64,000 nt of DNA from Chlorobiaceae bacterium (GCA_013334335.1 JAAXXR010000002.1:1-64000), one strand, 5' to 3'. Positions 43,990-52,616 are shown, counted from the first letter of the stretch. Notes: generated by a model from the sequence alone, not told the origin. Numbers and translations are program-made.

Positions 43990-46292
43990 GCGGGTCTGCC
44001 CAGCAGGCTCCCGTAGATCCTTGCCGACGCCGGATCGAGGTCGGGGGCATCGTGCAGGGGGTCGGGTTCCGCCCCTTCGTCTGGCGGCTTGCCACCCGCT
44101 ACGGGCTCGGGGGGTTCATCCGGAATACCGCATCAGGGGTGCTTGTCGAGGTCGAGGGGGTTTCAGGACTGCTCGACCGGTTCACGAAAGCGCTGAGGTC
44201 CGAAGCCCCACCGCTTGCCCGGATCACCTCTTTCGCATCGCTTGAGATCGAGCCGCTCGGCCTCTCCACCGGGTTCGAGATTGCCGGTTCAGCTGGTGGC
44301 GAAGCGATCGACACGATGATTTCGCCGGACATCGCGACCTGTGACGAGTGCCTTGCCGACCTGAAGGATCCCGCCGGTCGGCGTTACCGCTACCCCTTCA
44401 CCAACTGCACGAACTGCGGGCCCCGCTATACCATCGTCGAGGGAATTCCTTACGACCGTCCCTTCACCACCATGAAAGCCTTCACGCTCTGCCCCGACTG
44501 CGAGCGCGAGTACCGGGATCCCGGAGACCGCAGGTTCCATGCCCAGCCCAACGCCTGCAAGATCTGCGGTCCGCAGGCTGAAATCGTGGCGGCCTCCGGT
44601 GTGCGGTGCTCAGTTCAGGATCCGGTGGCCTTCGCGGCCAGCCGGCTCGCCGCGGGCAAGATCCTGGCCGTCAAGGGTATCGGAGGTTTTCATCTCGCCG
44701 TCGATGCCTCCAACGACGAGGCCGTCCTGCGGCTGCGCCTGCGGAAGGGGCGGGAGGAGAAACCCTTTGCCGTCATGGTGCGTGACCTCGAGACGGCGCG
44801 TGCCCTCTGCATGGTTTCCGGCGAGGAGGAGGCGAGCCTCGTCTCGCCCGAAGCGCCCATCGCATTGCTCCTCAAAAAAGAGGCGTGCCATGTCGCCCCC
44901 TCGGTGGCCCCCGGCAACGACCGGCTGGGAGTGATGCTTCCCTACTCACCGCTGCACCACCTGCTCCTCGCATCGGCTCCCCCCGTTCTGGTCATGACGA
45001 GCGCCAACCTCAGCGAGGAGCCCCTGGCCGGCGACAACGGCGAAGCGATCGAGCGACTCCGCGCGATCGCCGACCTGTTCCTCATGCATGACCGCCCCAT
45101 AGCCCAGCGTTGCGACGATTCGGTCGTGGCGCGCATGGCCGGCCGGATGCGCATGATCAGAAGAAGCCGTGGCTACGTTCCGGCGCCGCTCTTTCTTCTG
45201 GAGGGTGGGCCGTCGGTGCTCGGCACTGGAGGCGAACTGAAGAGCGCGCTTTGCCTCTTGAAAGGCGCGGAGGCCGTCATGAGCCAGCATATCGGAGACA
45301 TGAAGAACTACGAGGCGTACCGACACTTCGATATTGTCGCGGAGAATCTACTCCGGATTTTCAGGACGGAGCCCGAACTGGTGGTGCACGATCTCCATCC
45401 GGCCTACATGACGACACAGTGGGCCCGTTCAGGAACCCGGCCGGTGCTCGGCGTTCAGCACCACCATGCCCACCTGGCATCCTGCCTGGCTGAACAGCGG
45501 TACGATGGGCCGGCCATCGGGATCATGCTCGACGGTTCGGGTTACGGAACCGACGGCACGGTCTGGGGTGGCGAGGTGCTGGTCGGCGACGCGGCAGGGG
45601 CGGTCCGGTTCGCCTCGCTCGAACCGATGCCGCTGCCTGGCGGTGACGCGGCCGTGCGGCAGGTATGGAGAACAGCGCTCGGTTACCTCTACCGCAGCGG
45701 GGTGGATGCTGCAGGGTTTCACTGCGGCTCGGTCTCCGGAGCCGTGATGGTTCGGGAACTGCTGGAAAAAGGGATCGGATGTGCCGAGAGCTCAAGTTGC
45801 GGTCGCCTGTTCGACGCGGTTGCCTCGATCTGCGGCCTACGGCACGACGCGAGCTACGAGGGGCAGGCCGCGGTCGAGCTGATGCAGGCTGCCGGCGGCA
45901 GGATCTCAGCGGAGGGATTCAGCTTCGGCGTCGAACGTCGCAACGGCCGGTGGTCGCTGCTGGTCTCGACGATCGTCCGCGAAGCGGCTGGCGCGGTCCG
46001 CGCAGGCATGGATGCCGGAGAGGTCAGCCGGCGATTCCACCGGACGCTTTGCGGCATGTTTTCAGAAGTGGCCCGGATGGCCTATCTTGAGACGGGCCTG
46101 AAAACCGTGGCCCTCGGCGGCGGGGTGTTCCAGAACGCCCTCCTGCTCGAAACCCTGGTGCACGACCTCGAAGCCGGAGGGTTCAGGGTCCTCCTGCACG
46201 AAGCGGTGCCGGCCAACGATGGGGGCCTGTCGCTCGGCCAGGCGGCAATCGGCAGGGAGTATCTCAAGGGCAGTTACTGCGGCGTGACGTAG
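43959..46292 (+). CDS. hypF: Carbamoyltransferase HypF
   Basis: Uses carbamoyl phosphate to carbamoylate HypE in making the cyanide ligands of the [NiFe] site. Domains in order: acylphosphatase-like (VGGIVQGVGFRPFVWRLA), zinc-finger pair (CDECLAD...CTNCGP and CPDCERE...CKICGP), YrdC-like, and Kae1-like C-terminal domain (HHHAHLASCLAEQ, GGGVFQNALL). The chosen ATG at 43959 overlaps hypB by 31 bases and gives 777 residues; the true start could be a little to either side. Confidence 0.93.
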   Translation: MADLQAGEDLSGSAQQAPVDPCRRRIEVGGIVQGVGFRPFVWRLATRYGLGGFIRNTASGVLVEVEGVSGLLDRFTKALRSEAPPLARITSFASLEIEPLGLSTGFEIAGSAGGEAIDTMISPDIATCDECLADLKDPAGRRYRYPFTNCTNCGPRYTIVEGIPYDRPFTTMKAFTLCPDCEREYRDPGDRRFHAQPNACKICGPQAEIVAASGVRCSVQDPVAFAASRLAAGKILAVKGIGGFHLAVDASNDEAVLRLRLRKGREEKPFAVMVRDLETARALCMVSGEEEASLVSPEAPIALLLKKEACHVAPSVAPGNDRLGVMLPYSPLHHLLLASAPPVLVMTSANLSEEPLAGDNGEAIERLRAIADLFLMHDRPIAQRCDDSVVARMAGRMRMIRRSRGYVPAPLFLLEGGPSVLGTGGELKSALCLLKGAEAVMSQHIGDMKNYEAYRHFDIVAENLLRIFRTEPELVVHDLHPAYMTTQWARSGTRPVLGVQHHHAHLASCLAEQRYDGPAIGIMLDGSGYGTDGTVWGGEVLVGDAAGAVRFASLEPMPLPGGDAAVRQVWRTALGYLYRSGVDAAGFHCGSVSGAVMVRELLEKGIGCAESSSCGRLFDAVASICGLRHDASYEGQAAVELMQAAGGRISAEGFSFGVERRNGRWSLLVSTIVREAAGAVRAGMDAGEVSRRFHRTLCGMFSEVARMAYLETGLKTVALGGGVFQNALLLETLVHDLEAGGFRVLLHEAVPANDGGLSLGQAAIGREYLKGSYCGVT

Positions 46293-46363
46293 GGACTGGT
46301 TCCCGTGCCAGTCCGATCCGTCTGATCGGACTGATCGTTGAAAGAAGAAAACCATTGAAAACC

Positions 46364-46633
46364 ATGTGCTTAGCCATACCAGGGAAACTCATCGAAATCC
46401 GAGACGAGAACGGGCTGAAGATGGGCACTATCGACGTCAGCGGAACCCTGACCAAAGCATGTCTCGAGTATGTGCCCGACATTGCGATAGGCCAGTACAC
46501 CATCGTGCACGCCGGCTTCGCACTCAAGGTGATCGATGAGGACGAGGCCGCCGAGAGCCTCAAGCTCTGGGACGAACTGATCAGGAGCGGTGCGTTCGAC
46601 CTGGACAACGACCTGCCGTCATCCTCCATCTGA
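46364..46633 (+). CDS. hypC: Hydrogenase assembly chaperone HypC
   Basis: An 89-residue chaperone that carries the Fe(CN)2CO unit with HypD. The start at 46364 is fixed by the invariant N-terminal MCLAIPGK: Cys2 must become N-terminal to bind iron. An upstream TTG in the same frame (46355) would bury it. OB-like body with GxxKACLEYVPDIAIGQYTIVHAGFA-type pattern (interrupted). 12 bases before hypD. Confidence 0.95.
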   Translation: MCLAIPGKLIEIRDENGLKMGTIDVSGTLTKACLEYVPDIAIGQYTIVHAGFALKVIDEDEAAESLKLWDELIRSGAFDLDNDLPSSSI

Positions 46634-46645
46634 CGTCGCTGCCCC

Positions 46646-47740
46646 ATGAGATTCATTGACGAATACCGCGATCCTGAGCGAGCCAGGGCCCTGCTCGAAG
46701 AGATACGGCGCGTGGCGTCGAGGGAGTGGACCATCATGGAGATCTGCGGCGGCCAGACCCATTCGATCATGCGCAACGGCATCGACCAGCTCCTGCCGTC
46801 GAACATCCGGCTCGTGCACGGTCCCGGTTGCCCGGTCTGCGTCACGCCGCTCGAGACCATCGAGCGCGTCCTTGCCATTGCATCGCGACCGGGCGTCATC
46901 ATCACGAGCTTCGGCGATATGCTTCGCGTACCCGGCAGCACGAAGGACCTGTTCATGGCAAGAAGCGAGGGAGCAGACGTCCGCATCGTCTTCTCGCCGC
47001 TCGAAGCACTGCAGATCGCGCGTGACCATCCGGATCGTGAAGTCGTCTTCCTGGCGGTAGGTTTCGAGACCACTGCGCCAGCAAACGCTATGGCCATCCG
47101 GCAGGCGGCTCGCGAAGGGATCGGTAACTTCAGTGAACTGGTCAGCCAGGTGACGGTGCCTCCGGCCATGCGGGCCATCCTGTCGTCGCCCGGCAACAGG
47201 GTGCAGGGATTCCTGGCCGCAGGGCACGTCTGCGCCATCATGGGTTGGGAGGAGTACGAGCCGGTTTCCGCCGAATTCGGGGTACCGGTCGTGCCGGCAG
47301 GTTTTGAGCCGGTGGATCTGCTCGCCGGTATCCTGACGGTTGTCGAAATGCTCGAGGCCGGAGCGTCGGGCGTGAAAAACGCTTACGGCCGGATCGTCAC
47401 GCGCGAAGGGAACCCTGAAGCCATGCGCGTCATGAACGAGGTGTTCGAAGTTGCCGACCGCCCCTGGCGCGGCATCGGCGTCATCGCCAAGAGCGGCCTC
47501 GTGCTGCGTGATGCCTTCCACCGGTTCGATGCCGAAAAGCGTTTCGACGTGGGGCACATCGCCCCCCAGGAGTCGCCGCTCTGCCGGAGCGGCGAGGTGC
47601 TGCAGGGGCATCTGAAGCCATCGGATTGTCCGGCCTTCGGCCGCGAATGCACGCCATTGACCCCGTTGGGCGCCACCATGGTCTCGTCGGAGGGAGCTTG
47701 CTCCGCCTATTTCAAGTATCACCGCAACGCAACCCTTTAG
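46646..47740 (+). CDS. hypD: Hydrogenase Fe-ligand assembly protein HypD
   Basis: A 364-residue iron-sulfur protein that, with HypC, assembles the iron-cyanide-CO moiety. Diagnostic motifs: [26 protein letters not shown] (redox cysteines), [22 protein letters not shown], and the C-terminal cysteine cluster around CPAFGREC and [12 protein letters not shown]. hypE begins two bases after its stop. Confidence 0.95.
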   Translation: MRFIDEYRDPERARALLEEIRRVASREWTIMEICGGQTHSIMRNGIDQLLPSNIRLVHGPGCPVCVTPLETIERVLAIASRPGVIITSFGDMLRVPGSTKDLFMARSEGADVRIVFSPLEALQIARDHPDREVVFLAVGFETTAPANAMAIRQAAREGIGNFSELVSQVTVPPAMRAILSSPGNRVQGFLAAGHVCAIMGWEEYEPVSAEFGVPVVPAGFEPVDLLAGILTVVEMLEAGASGVKNAYGRIVTREGNPEAMRVMNEVFEVADRPWRGIGVIAKSGLVLRDAFHRFDAEKRFDVGHIAPQESPLCRSGEVLQGHLKPSDCPAFGRECTPLTPLGATMVSSEGACSAYFKYHRNATL

Positions 47741-47742
47741 CC

Positions 47743-48780
47743 ATGCAACTCAGCTGTCCCGCCCCGATCCTCAGGCACGAAACCGTCCAGATGGCCCATG
47801 GAGCCGGAGGGCGGCTGTCTCAGGAACTCACGGCACGGGTCTTCATGCCGCACCTGCGGAACCGCTTTCTCGACCAGCTCGACGACCAGGCGAAGTTCGA
47901 TGTCGCCCCCGGCCGGATGGCCTTCTCCACCGATACCTACGTGGTCTCGCCCCTGTTCTTTCCCGGTGGCAATATCGGGGAGCTTGCCGTGAACGGCACG
48001 GTCAACGATCTGGCGGTCGGCGGCGCCGTTCCGCAGTACCTCAGCGTCGGTTTCGTGCTCGAGGAGGGGTTGCCGCTCGCCGAACTTGACACCATCGTGA
48101 AAAGCATGGCCGAGTCGGCACGAAAGGCCGGGGTAATGATCGTCGCAGGTGACACCAAGGTGGTGCAGAAGGGGCAGTGCGACAAAATATTCATCAACAC
48201 CTCCGGGGTGGGTTATGTCCGGGAGGGGGTCGACATTTCCTGCCGCAACCTCTGTCCTGGGGATGCAGTCATCGTATCGGGAACGATCGGTGACCATGGC
48301 ATGGCGGTCATGACCACCCGAGAGGGGCTCTCGTTCCAGAGCAGGATCGCAAGTGACACTGCCGCCCTGAACGGCCTCATCCATGCCGTGCTCGACGTAG
48401 TGCCCGGCGTGCATGCCATGCGCGATCCCACCCGGGGTGGCGTCGCGGCGACGCTCAACGAACTGGCATCGTCGTCGTCCGTCGGCATCGAACTCGACGA
48501 AACTTCCATTCCGGTTCAGGATGCGGTGCGGGGCGCGGCTGAACTGCTCGGCATCGACCCGCTCACCGTCGCCAACGAAGGAAAGCTGCTGCTCATCCTG
48601 CCGGATGGCGTCGCCGCAACAGCGCTCTCCATCATGCATGCCCATGAATTTGGACATGACGCCGCGATCATCGGGCGGGTCGTGGAGGAGCATCCCGGCA
48701 TGGTGGTCATGCGCACCCCCTTCGGCAGCCGTCGCATCGTTGAGATGCCGCTCGGCGAGCAGCTTCCGAGGATCTGCTGA
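47743..48780 (+). CDS. hypE: Hydrogenase expression/formation protein HypE
   Basis: A 345-residue ATP-dependent dehydratase that turns the thiocarbamate on its own C-terminal Cys into thiocyanate. The required C-terminal PRIC is present, as are MAHGAGG near the start, DTYVVSP, GNIGELAVNGTVNDLAVGG (in two parts) and DPTRGGVAA. ATG 47743 is the natural start; the longer frame lies inside hypD. Last hyp gene; no hydrogenase structural gene lies in the window. Confidence 0.95.
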   Translation: MQLSCPAPILRHETVQMAHGAGGRLSQELTARVFMPHLRNRFLDQLDDQAKFDVAPGRMAFSTDTYVVSPLFFPGGNIGELAVNGTVNDLAVGGAVPQYLSVGFVLEEGLPLAELDTIVKSMAESARKAGVMIVAGDTKVVQKGQCDKIFINTSGVGYVREGVDISCRNLCPGDAVIVSGTIGDHGMAVMTTREGLSFQSRIASDTAALNGLIHAVLDVVPGVHAMRDPTRGGVAATLNELASSSSVGIELDETSIPVQDAVRGAAELLGIDPLTVANEGKLLLILPDGVAATALSIMHAHEFGHDAAIIGRVVEEHPGMVVMRTPFGSRRIVEMPLGEQLPRIC

Positions 48781-48783
48781 AAA

Positions 48784-48845
48784 CTGGGGTCAGGCCTTGC
48801 AAAATTTGCATTTTTTAATGCAAATTTTGCAAGGCCTGACCCCAG
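48784..48845. repeat. Perfect 29-bp-arm palindrome (REP/RAYT-like element or bidirectional terminator)
   Basis: Arms 48784-48812 and 48817-48845 are perfect reverse complements over 29 bp with a TTTT loop. The outer half is GC-rich (CTGGGGTCAGGCC) and the inner half AT-rich (TTGCAAAATTTGCATT). It lies four bases after hypE and 25 bases beyond the modA stop, between convergent genes. Perfect conservation suggests recent arrival or copying, as with REP-type elements mobilised by Y1 transposases; termination is a possible secondary role. Confidence 0.85.
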
Positions 48846-48870
48846 GTGTTCACGTGCTGCTGTCGGCCTT

Positions 48871-49620
48871 TTATTTCAGTTCATATCCCCACTTTTTCAG
48901 GACGGCCTTCGCTTCGGCGCTGTTCAGATACTCGAAGAATCCGGTAACCTCCGGGTTGGAAGCGGCACGACTGGTGACACCCATGGTATAGGGCACCCTT
49001 GCGTAGAGCTCCTGCGGCACACGGAAGAGGATTTGCGCCTTTTTTGCCGTCATCGCCTCGGTCCTGTGGACGAACGATGCGTCGACCGTACCCGTTTCCG
49101 CGTACATAAGGCTTTCGAGGACGTCTTTGGCCAGCACAATCTTGCCTTCAAGAGCCTTTTCCATTCCGGCTTTACGAATCGCTTCCATGGCCATCTCTCC
49201 CGCAGGTGCGCTGCGCGGGTTTCCCATGGCGATCTTGCTGGCCTTGGCCAGGGTGTCCATGGAATTGATGCCCGAAGCAGGGTCGCCGATGACGACGATG
49301 GAGTTCCAGGCGAACGGCGCGATCCTCGTGTTGTCGAGCAGGGTTTTGTCCCTCAGGTAGTAGGCCCATTTCTGATTCGCGGAGATGAAGAGGTCTGTCG
49401 GCGCACCGTTTTCGATCTGGGCAGCGAGCGCACCCGATGGTCCCCAGTTCCTGATGATGGTGATGCCCGGGTGCTTTTTTGCATAGGTGTCGGCCAGTTC
49501 ATTGAGGACATCCTTCATGCCAGCCCCGGCTGACAGTCGGATCTCTCCGGCCATCGCACTTGTCGATATCACGGCCGCAAGAATGGCGGAGAGCAGCGTT
49601 TGCAAGGTTCGGTGCTTCAT
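48871..49620 (-). CDS. modA: Periplasmic molybdate-binding protein ModA
   Basis: Solute-binding protein of the molybdate ABC importer, 249 residues. Signal peptide (cleavage near SAMA), then the type II binding fold with SAGAGMKDVLNELADTY, GPSGALAAQIENGAPTDLFIS, and AETGTVDASFVH, with Ser/Tyr ligands of the oxyanion. No modB or modC follows: transcription runs into the palindrome and the convergent hypE. The permease genes must lie elsewhere. A ModE-type box covers its promoter region. Confidence 0.93.
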   Translation of the reverse strand: MKHRTLQTLLSAILAAVISTSAMAGEIRLSAGAGMKDVLNELADTYAKKHPGITIIRNWGPSGALAAQIENGAPTDLFISANQKWAYYLRDKTLLDNTRIAPFAWNSIVVIGDPASGINSMDTLAKASKIAMGNPRSAPAGEMAMEAIRKAGMEKALEGKIVLAKDVLESLMYAETGTVDASFVHRTEAMTAKKAQILFRVPQELYARVPYTMGVTSRAASNPEVTGFFEYLNSAEAKAVLKKWGYELK

Positions 49621-49631
49621 GGTCGATAGAT

Positions 49632-49659
49632 TACGTTATAGTTATAAAGATATAGCGAT
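49632..49659 (-). promoter_or_regulatory. ModE operator in front of modA
   Basis: Minus-strand reading ATCGCTATATC-N6-ACTATAACGTA matches the E. coli ModE consensus ATCGCTATATA-N6-TATATAACGAT at 10 of 11 and 7 of 11 positions, with exact spacing. It lies 12-39 bases before the modA start, where bound Mo-ModE would block transcription. modE itself is the next gene upstream. Confidence 0.82.
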
Positions 49660-49754
49660 TGGCGTGAAAATCAACAGATTCAAGGGACAAGGAGTCCGGG
49701 GAGCGAAAGGTCGAAGCCGGAGGGGCGGGCCACCCTTCAGGTATCATTTCCGGC

Positions 49755-50564
49755 TCAGTTCACCCCGATAATCACGCTCGAGGCTTTGAAAAGCGCGCAG
49801 GCGAAGTCCCCCTCTTTCAGGTCAAGCCGTTCCCGGCTGGTGTGGGTAATGATGGCAGAGATGATGTTTCCGCCGCCGATCTCGAGATCAACTTCGCTGC
49901 TGACCGGCCCGTCGATGACCCGCTGTACGTTGCCGCACATGATGTTGCGGGCGCTGAGGCTGGATCCTTGAAGATCCTTGCCGACCATGACCGAATTCGA
50001 CTTGATGATAGCGTAGGCGCTCATGCCCGTTTTGAGTCCGAGGTTGTCCACGGCGCCGTTGGTGATGATCGAGGCGATATGCTGGCCTCCGGTCAGGGAG
50101 AGAATCACTTCGGCGTTGACCGCACCTTTTTTCACCGCTTCGATTTTCCCCCCAAAAACATTGCGGGCGCTGATCCTCATGGAGATCCTTCGCAGGAAGC
50201 GGTAGAGGTCGCCGGTGTCCCCGAGACGCTCCTCGAGGTTTTCGAGGAACTTGCGGTGCTCCTCCTGCACGACCCGGTACTGTTCGATCACCTGCCGTCC
50301 CTCGCGGGTCAGCACAGTGCCGCCGCCGCCCTTGCCTCCGGTCATTCGATCGACGAGGGGTTTTTCCGAGAGGTTGTTCATCATGTTCACCAGGTGCCAG
50401 GCGGTCTTGTAGCTGATTCCAATCTCCTTGGCGGCGCTGTTGATCGAACCCATCTCGTCGATTTTTTCAAGCAGGGCGATCCGGTCGCCTCCGAGAAACC
50501 GGTTCTGCGATTTCTGGAACCAGATGGAACCCTCCAGTTCGATAGCGTCTTTTGTCCTGTTCAC
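49755..50564 (-). CDS. modE: Molybdate-responsive transcriptional regulator ModE
   Basis: A molybdate-binding DNA-binding repressor/activator of about 269 residues. The N-terminal winged helix (IALLEKIDEMGSINSAAKEI, then SYKTAWHLV) and long dimerisation helix are followed by two Mop/TOBE domains that both begin SARN (SARNVFGGKI and SARNIMCGNV), the ligand site. A GTG at 50564 (VNRTKDAIELEG) gives the usual length. The frame stays open to 50744, but that part has no protein-like character and probably is a 5' leader. It follows fdx after a terminator. Confidence 0.92.
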   Translation of the reverse strand: MNRTKDAIELEGSIWFQKSQNRFLGGDRIALLEKIDEMGSINSAAKEIGISYKTAWHLVNMMNNLSEKPLVDRMTGGKGGGGTVLTREGRQVIEQYRVVQEEHRKFLENLEERLGDTGDLYRFLRRISMRISARNVFGGKIEAVKKGAVNAEVILSLTGGQHIASIITNGAVDNLGLKTGMSAYAIIKSNSVMVGKDLQGSSLSARNIMCGNVQRVIDGPVSSEVDLEIGGGNIISAIITHTSRERLDLKEGDFACALFKASSVIIGVN

Positions 50565-50785
50565 GATGTGGCGTTGATTATTGTAAGGTCTTCTTCCATG
50601 CAATATAGGTCCCATGGAGATAAAATCCCGACGGCGGAGAACCGCCGGGAAGGTGTAACGGAGAAAGAACAGGTACGTCAGGAGAACAATGGGTCGGAGA
50701 GGATGCGATTCGTAGCGTTGGCAACATGATGACGATACGTGCAATCACGACACGGTCGTTCATGAGGGATTGGCGTACAACGGTT

Positions 50786-50813
50786 TTCGATATGTAAATC
50801 AGGTTATAGCGAA
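50786..50813. promoter_or_regulatory. Second ModE-type box, upstream of modE
   Basis: TTCGATATGTA-N6-GTTATAGCGAA matches the 11-N6-11 ModE palindrome at 8 of 11 positions in each half, with exact spacing. It is about 220 bases before the modE GTG, beside the fdx terminator. Autoregulation of modE is the simplest reading. Weaker than the modA site. Confidence 0.6.
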
Positions 50814-50819
50814 TCGTCA

Positions 50820-50863
50820 GAAAAAAGTGCTGTCCTCCGTCTCCAGTTACGGAGGACAGCACT
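50820..50863 (-). terminator. Strong terminator ending the nif-fdx operon
   Basis: Perfect 15-bp arms AGTGCTGTCCTCCGT (50826-50840 and 50849-50863) with an 8-base loop; minus-strand transcript then runs into six T residues. It starts 15 bases after the fdx stop, so fdx is the last nif operon gene. Confidence 0.93.
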
Positions 50864-50877
50864 GTCGGAGAGGCGGG

Positions 50878-51186
50878 TCAGTTGATCAGATGATCCTCAC
50901 AGGCCTCGCCCTCCTCAAGGGCATCGAGAATCTCGTCAACCTTCTCCTCGCTGTCGATTTCGCCATACCAGAAATTTTCGGGGTAGACGACCACGATCGG
51001 GCCCTTTTCACAGAGGTTCAGGCAGGCGGTCGCCGAGACGGCGACGTCGCTCATGCCCCGGTCGGAAAGCTCGCTTTCGAGGTAGGGGATCAGGCCGAGC
51101 GCCTCTTTTTTGTGGCAGATGCCCTGGGGAGCACCCTGCGCCCTGAAGCTGGCGCAGACAAAGATGTGGTGTTTCGGTTTGTCCAT
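50878..51186 (-). CDS. nif-linked thioredoxin-like [2Fe-2S] ferredoxin
   Basis: A 102-residue ferredoxin of the thioredoxin-like [2Fe-2S] family (the clostridial 2FeCp type). Four cysteines at 11, 24, 55 and 59, with CASFRAQGAP and ACLNLCEKGP, match the cluster-binding pattern; the protein ends in a very acidic tail. Homologues are induced with nitrogenase and interact with it, perhaps in protection or electron transfer; the exact role is unsettled. Last gene of the nif run. Confidence 0.9.
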   Translation of the reverse strand: MDKPKHHIFVCASFRAQGAPQGICHKKEALGLIPYLESELSDRGMSDVAVSATACLNLCEKGPIVVVYPENFWYGEIDSEEKVDEILDALEEGEACEDHLIN

Positions 51187-51233
51187 GATGATGTCGTGTT
51201 GTTGTTTATGGTTAGTTTTGTAGTCCCATGTTC

Positions 51234-51307
51234 AGCAGGGTTTCAACCCTGCGGACATTGAAATAGTTACATTTTCCTGTGTTGCCCCGGGCTCCAGCCC
51301 CGGGGGG
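51234..51307. repeat. Two hairpin elements between nifB and fdx
   Basis: GCAGGGTT-tc-AACCCTGC (51234-51251) is a perfect 8-bp stem. CCCCGGG-CTCCAGC-CCCGGGG (51285-51305) is a second stem-loop with the same GGGCTCCAGCCC-like centre as the elements near 40652-40721. Together they fill most of the 141-bp gap. Neither has a U-tract. Confidence 0.55.
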
Positions 51308-51327
51308 ATCAGGCCGACCTCGATTTT

Positions 51328-52602
51328 TTATCCGCACCCATTTCCTGTTCCACTGCACCCCGACTTGCAGGCGTGGATCTGGCTGCTCTTCATCAGATGC
51401 TTCAGGTTCTGGCCGGTGAAGACCCCGTAGACCGCCTCCTCGATCACCCCTTCAAGCGACATGACGTCGATACCCCTTGCGGTGAGCACGTTTTTCGGTG
51501 AGTCGCCAGCGCTGTTGACGAGCAGGGCCCGGCAGTCAGAGAGCCGTTCAGCCAGCGCTTCCCAGCGATCCTTTCCTCCACCCGGAGGCGGTGCCTGGCG
51601 GGAATCGACCAGTTTGCAACTTTTGTTCACTTCGTCGAGCGCGTACACCAGGAAGCGGTCGGCTTCTCCAAGATGCTGGTTGATAAGCACCCCTTCGATG
51701 CTTCCGACAGCGATGAAGGGCCGGTACTCATCCGGATTTTTCGGCAGGCGCGACGCTTCGGCCATTTTTTCCATGATCTCTTCGCTGTTGATCTCACCGA
51801 TGATGCCGACCGCGTCGGCGCGGCAGCGGGCGCAATGCTTCATCTGGGGCAGCAGCTTGCCGGCCTCCTCCTGGATCTCCTGCACCATGGCCGGTTCCGG
51901 TTCGGGGATGTTCTCGAACACGGTTTCGGTCGTGTTGTAGTAGGGCAGGGCGTTCAGGATGTCCGCACCCATAGCGGCGACCTGACGGGCCACCTCGATT
52001 ACGTGCGAGTCGTTGACGCCGGGGATGATGATCGAGTTGACCTTGGCGGTCACACCGAGCCTCTTGAGCTTCTGCAGCGCCGCGAGCTGGTTTTCAAGCA
52101 ACAGCTGTGCGCCCTGAAGGTCGCGGTACATGCGCTTCTGGTAACGCACCCATGCATAGATCTCGGCACCGATCTGGGGGTCGATGGCGTTGATGGTCAG
52201 CGTCACATGGCTCACCTGGAGATCGGCCAGTTCGTCGATGTAGGGCAGTACGTCGAGGCCGTTGGTCGCGACGCAGAGCAGCATCTCCGGGTAGTGTTCC
52301 CTGACGAGGCGCAGGGTCTCCATCGTCTCCTCCGGGTTGGCGAAGGGGTCGCCTGGGCCCGCGATGCCTACGACCGAGATGTTCGGGGAAAGCTTCAGGG
52401 CGCTGTCGAGGTAGTGCAGTGCCTGCTTCGGAGAGAGTACCTTGCTGGTCACGCCAGGGCGGTTCTCGTTCATGCAGTCGAACTTGCGATTGCAGTAGTT
52501 GCACTGGATGTTGCATTTCGGCGCCACCGGCAGATGGATTCGTCCGAACTTGTGCCTCGACGTGTCGTTGAAACAGGGATGGTTTGCGATGTTCAGTGTC
52601 AT
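51328..52602 (-). CDS. nifB: FeMo-cofactor biosynthesis radical SAM protein NifB
   Basis: Fuses two [4Fe-4S] units with a SAM-derived carbide to make NifB-co. The 424-residue protein has the radical SAM motif CNIQCNYC (Cys30, 34, 37), further conserved cysteines (HPC near residue 10; CARCRADAVG), and a C-terminal NifX-like domain (about 295-405, IAVGSIEGVLINQHLGEADRF in two pieces) ending in a Cys/Gly tail. It follows nifN by 14 bases. Confidence 0.96.
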   Translation of the reverse strand: MTLNIANHPCFNDTSRHKFGRIHLPVAPKCNIQCNYCNRKFDCMNENRPGVTSKVLSPKQALHYLDSALKLSPNISVVGIAGPGDPFANPEETMETLRLVREHYPEMLLCVATNGLDVLPYIDELADLQVSHVTLTINAIDPQIGAEIYAWVRYQKRMYRDLQGAQLLLENQLAALQKLKRLGVTAKVNSIIIPGVNDSHVIEVARQVAAMGADILNALPYYNTTETVFENIPEPEPAMVQEIQEEAGKLLPQMKHCARCRADAVGIIGEINSEEIMEKMAEASRLPKNPDEYRPFIAVGSIEGVLINQHLGEADRFLVYALDEVNKSCKLVDSRQAPPPGGGKDRWEALAERLSDCRALLVNSAGDSPKNVLTARGIDVMSLEGVIEEAVYGVFTGQNLKHLMKSSQIHACKSGCSGTGNGCG

Positions 52603-52616
52603 GATGATGTTCTCCC

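Larger units (their letters stand above)
50565..50877. other. 313-bp region between fdx and modE
   Basis: Contains, from fdx toward modE, the fdx terminator (50820-50863), a second ModE-type box (50786-50813), and a leader of about 200 bases with a GC hairpin GGCGG-ttct-CCGCC (minus strand, 50634-50647) followed by a short T-run. No extra gene is supported. Confidence 0.6.
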
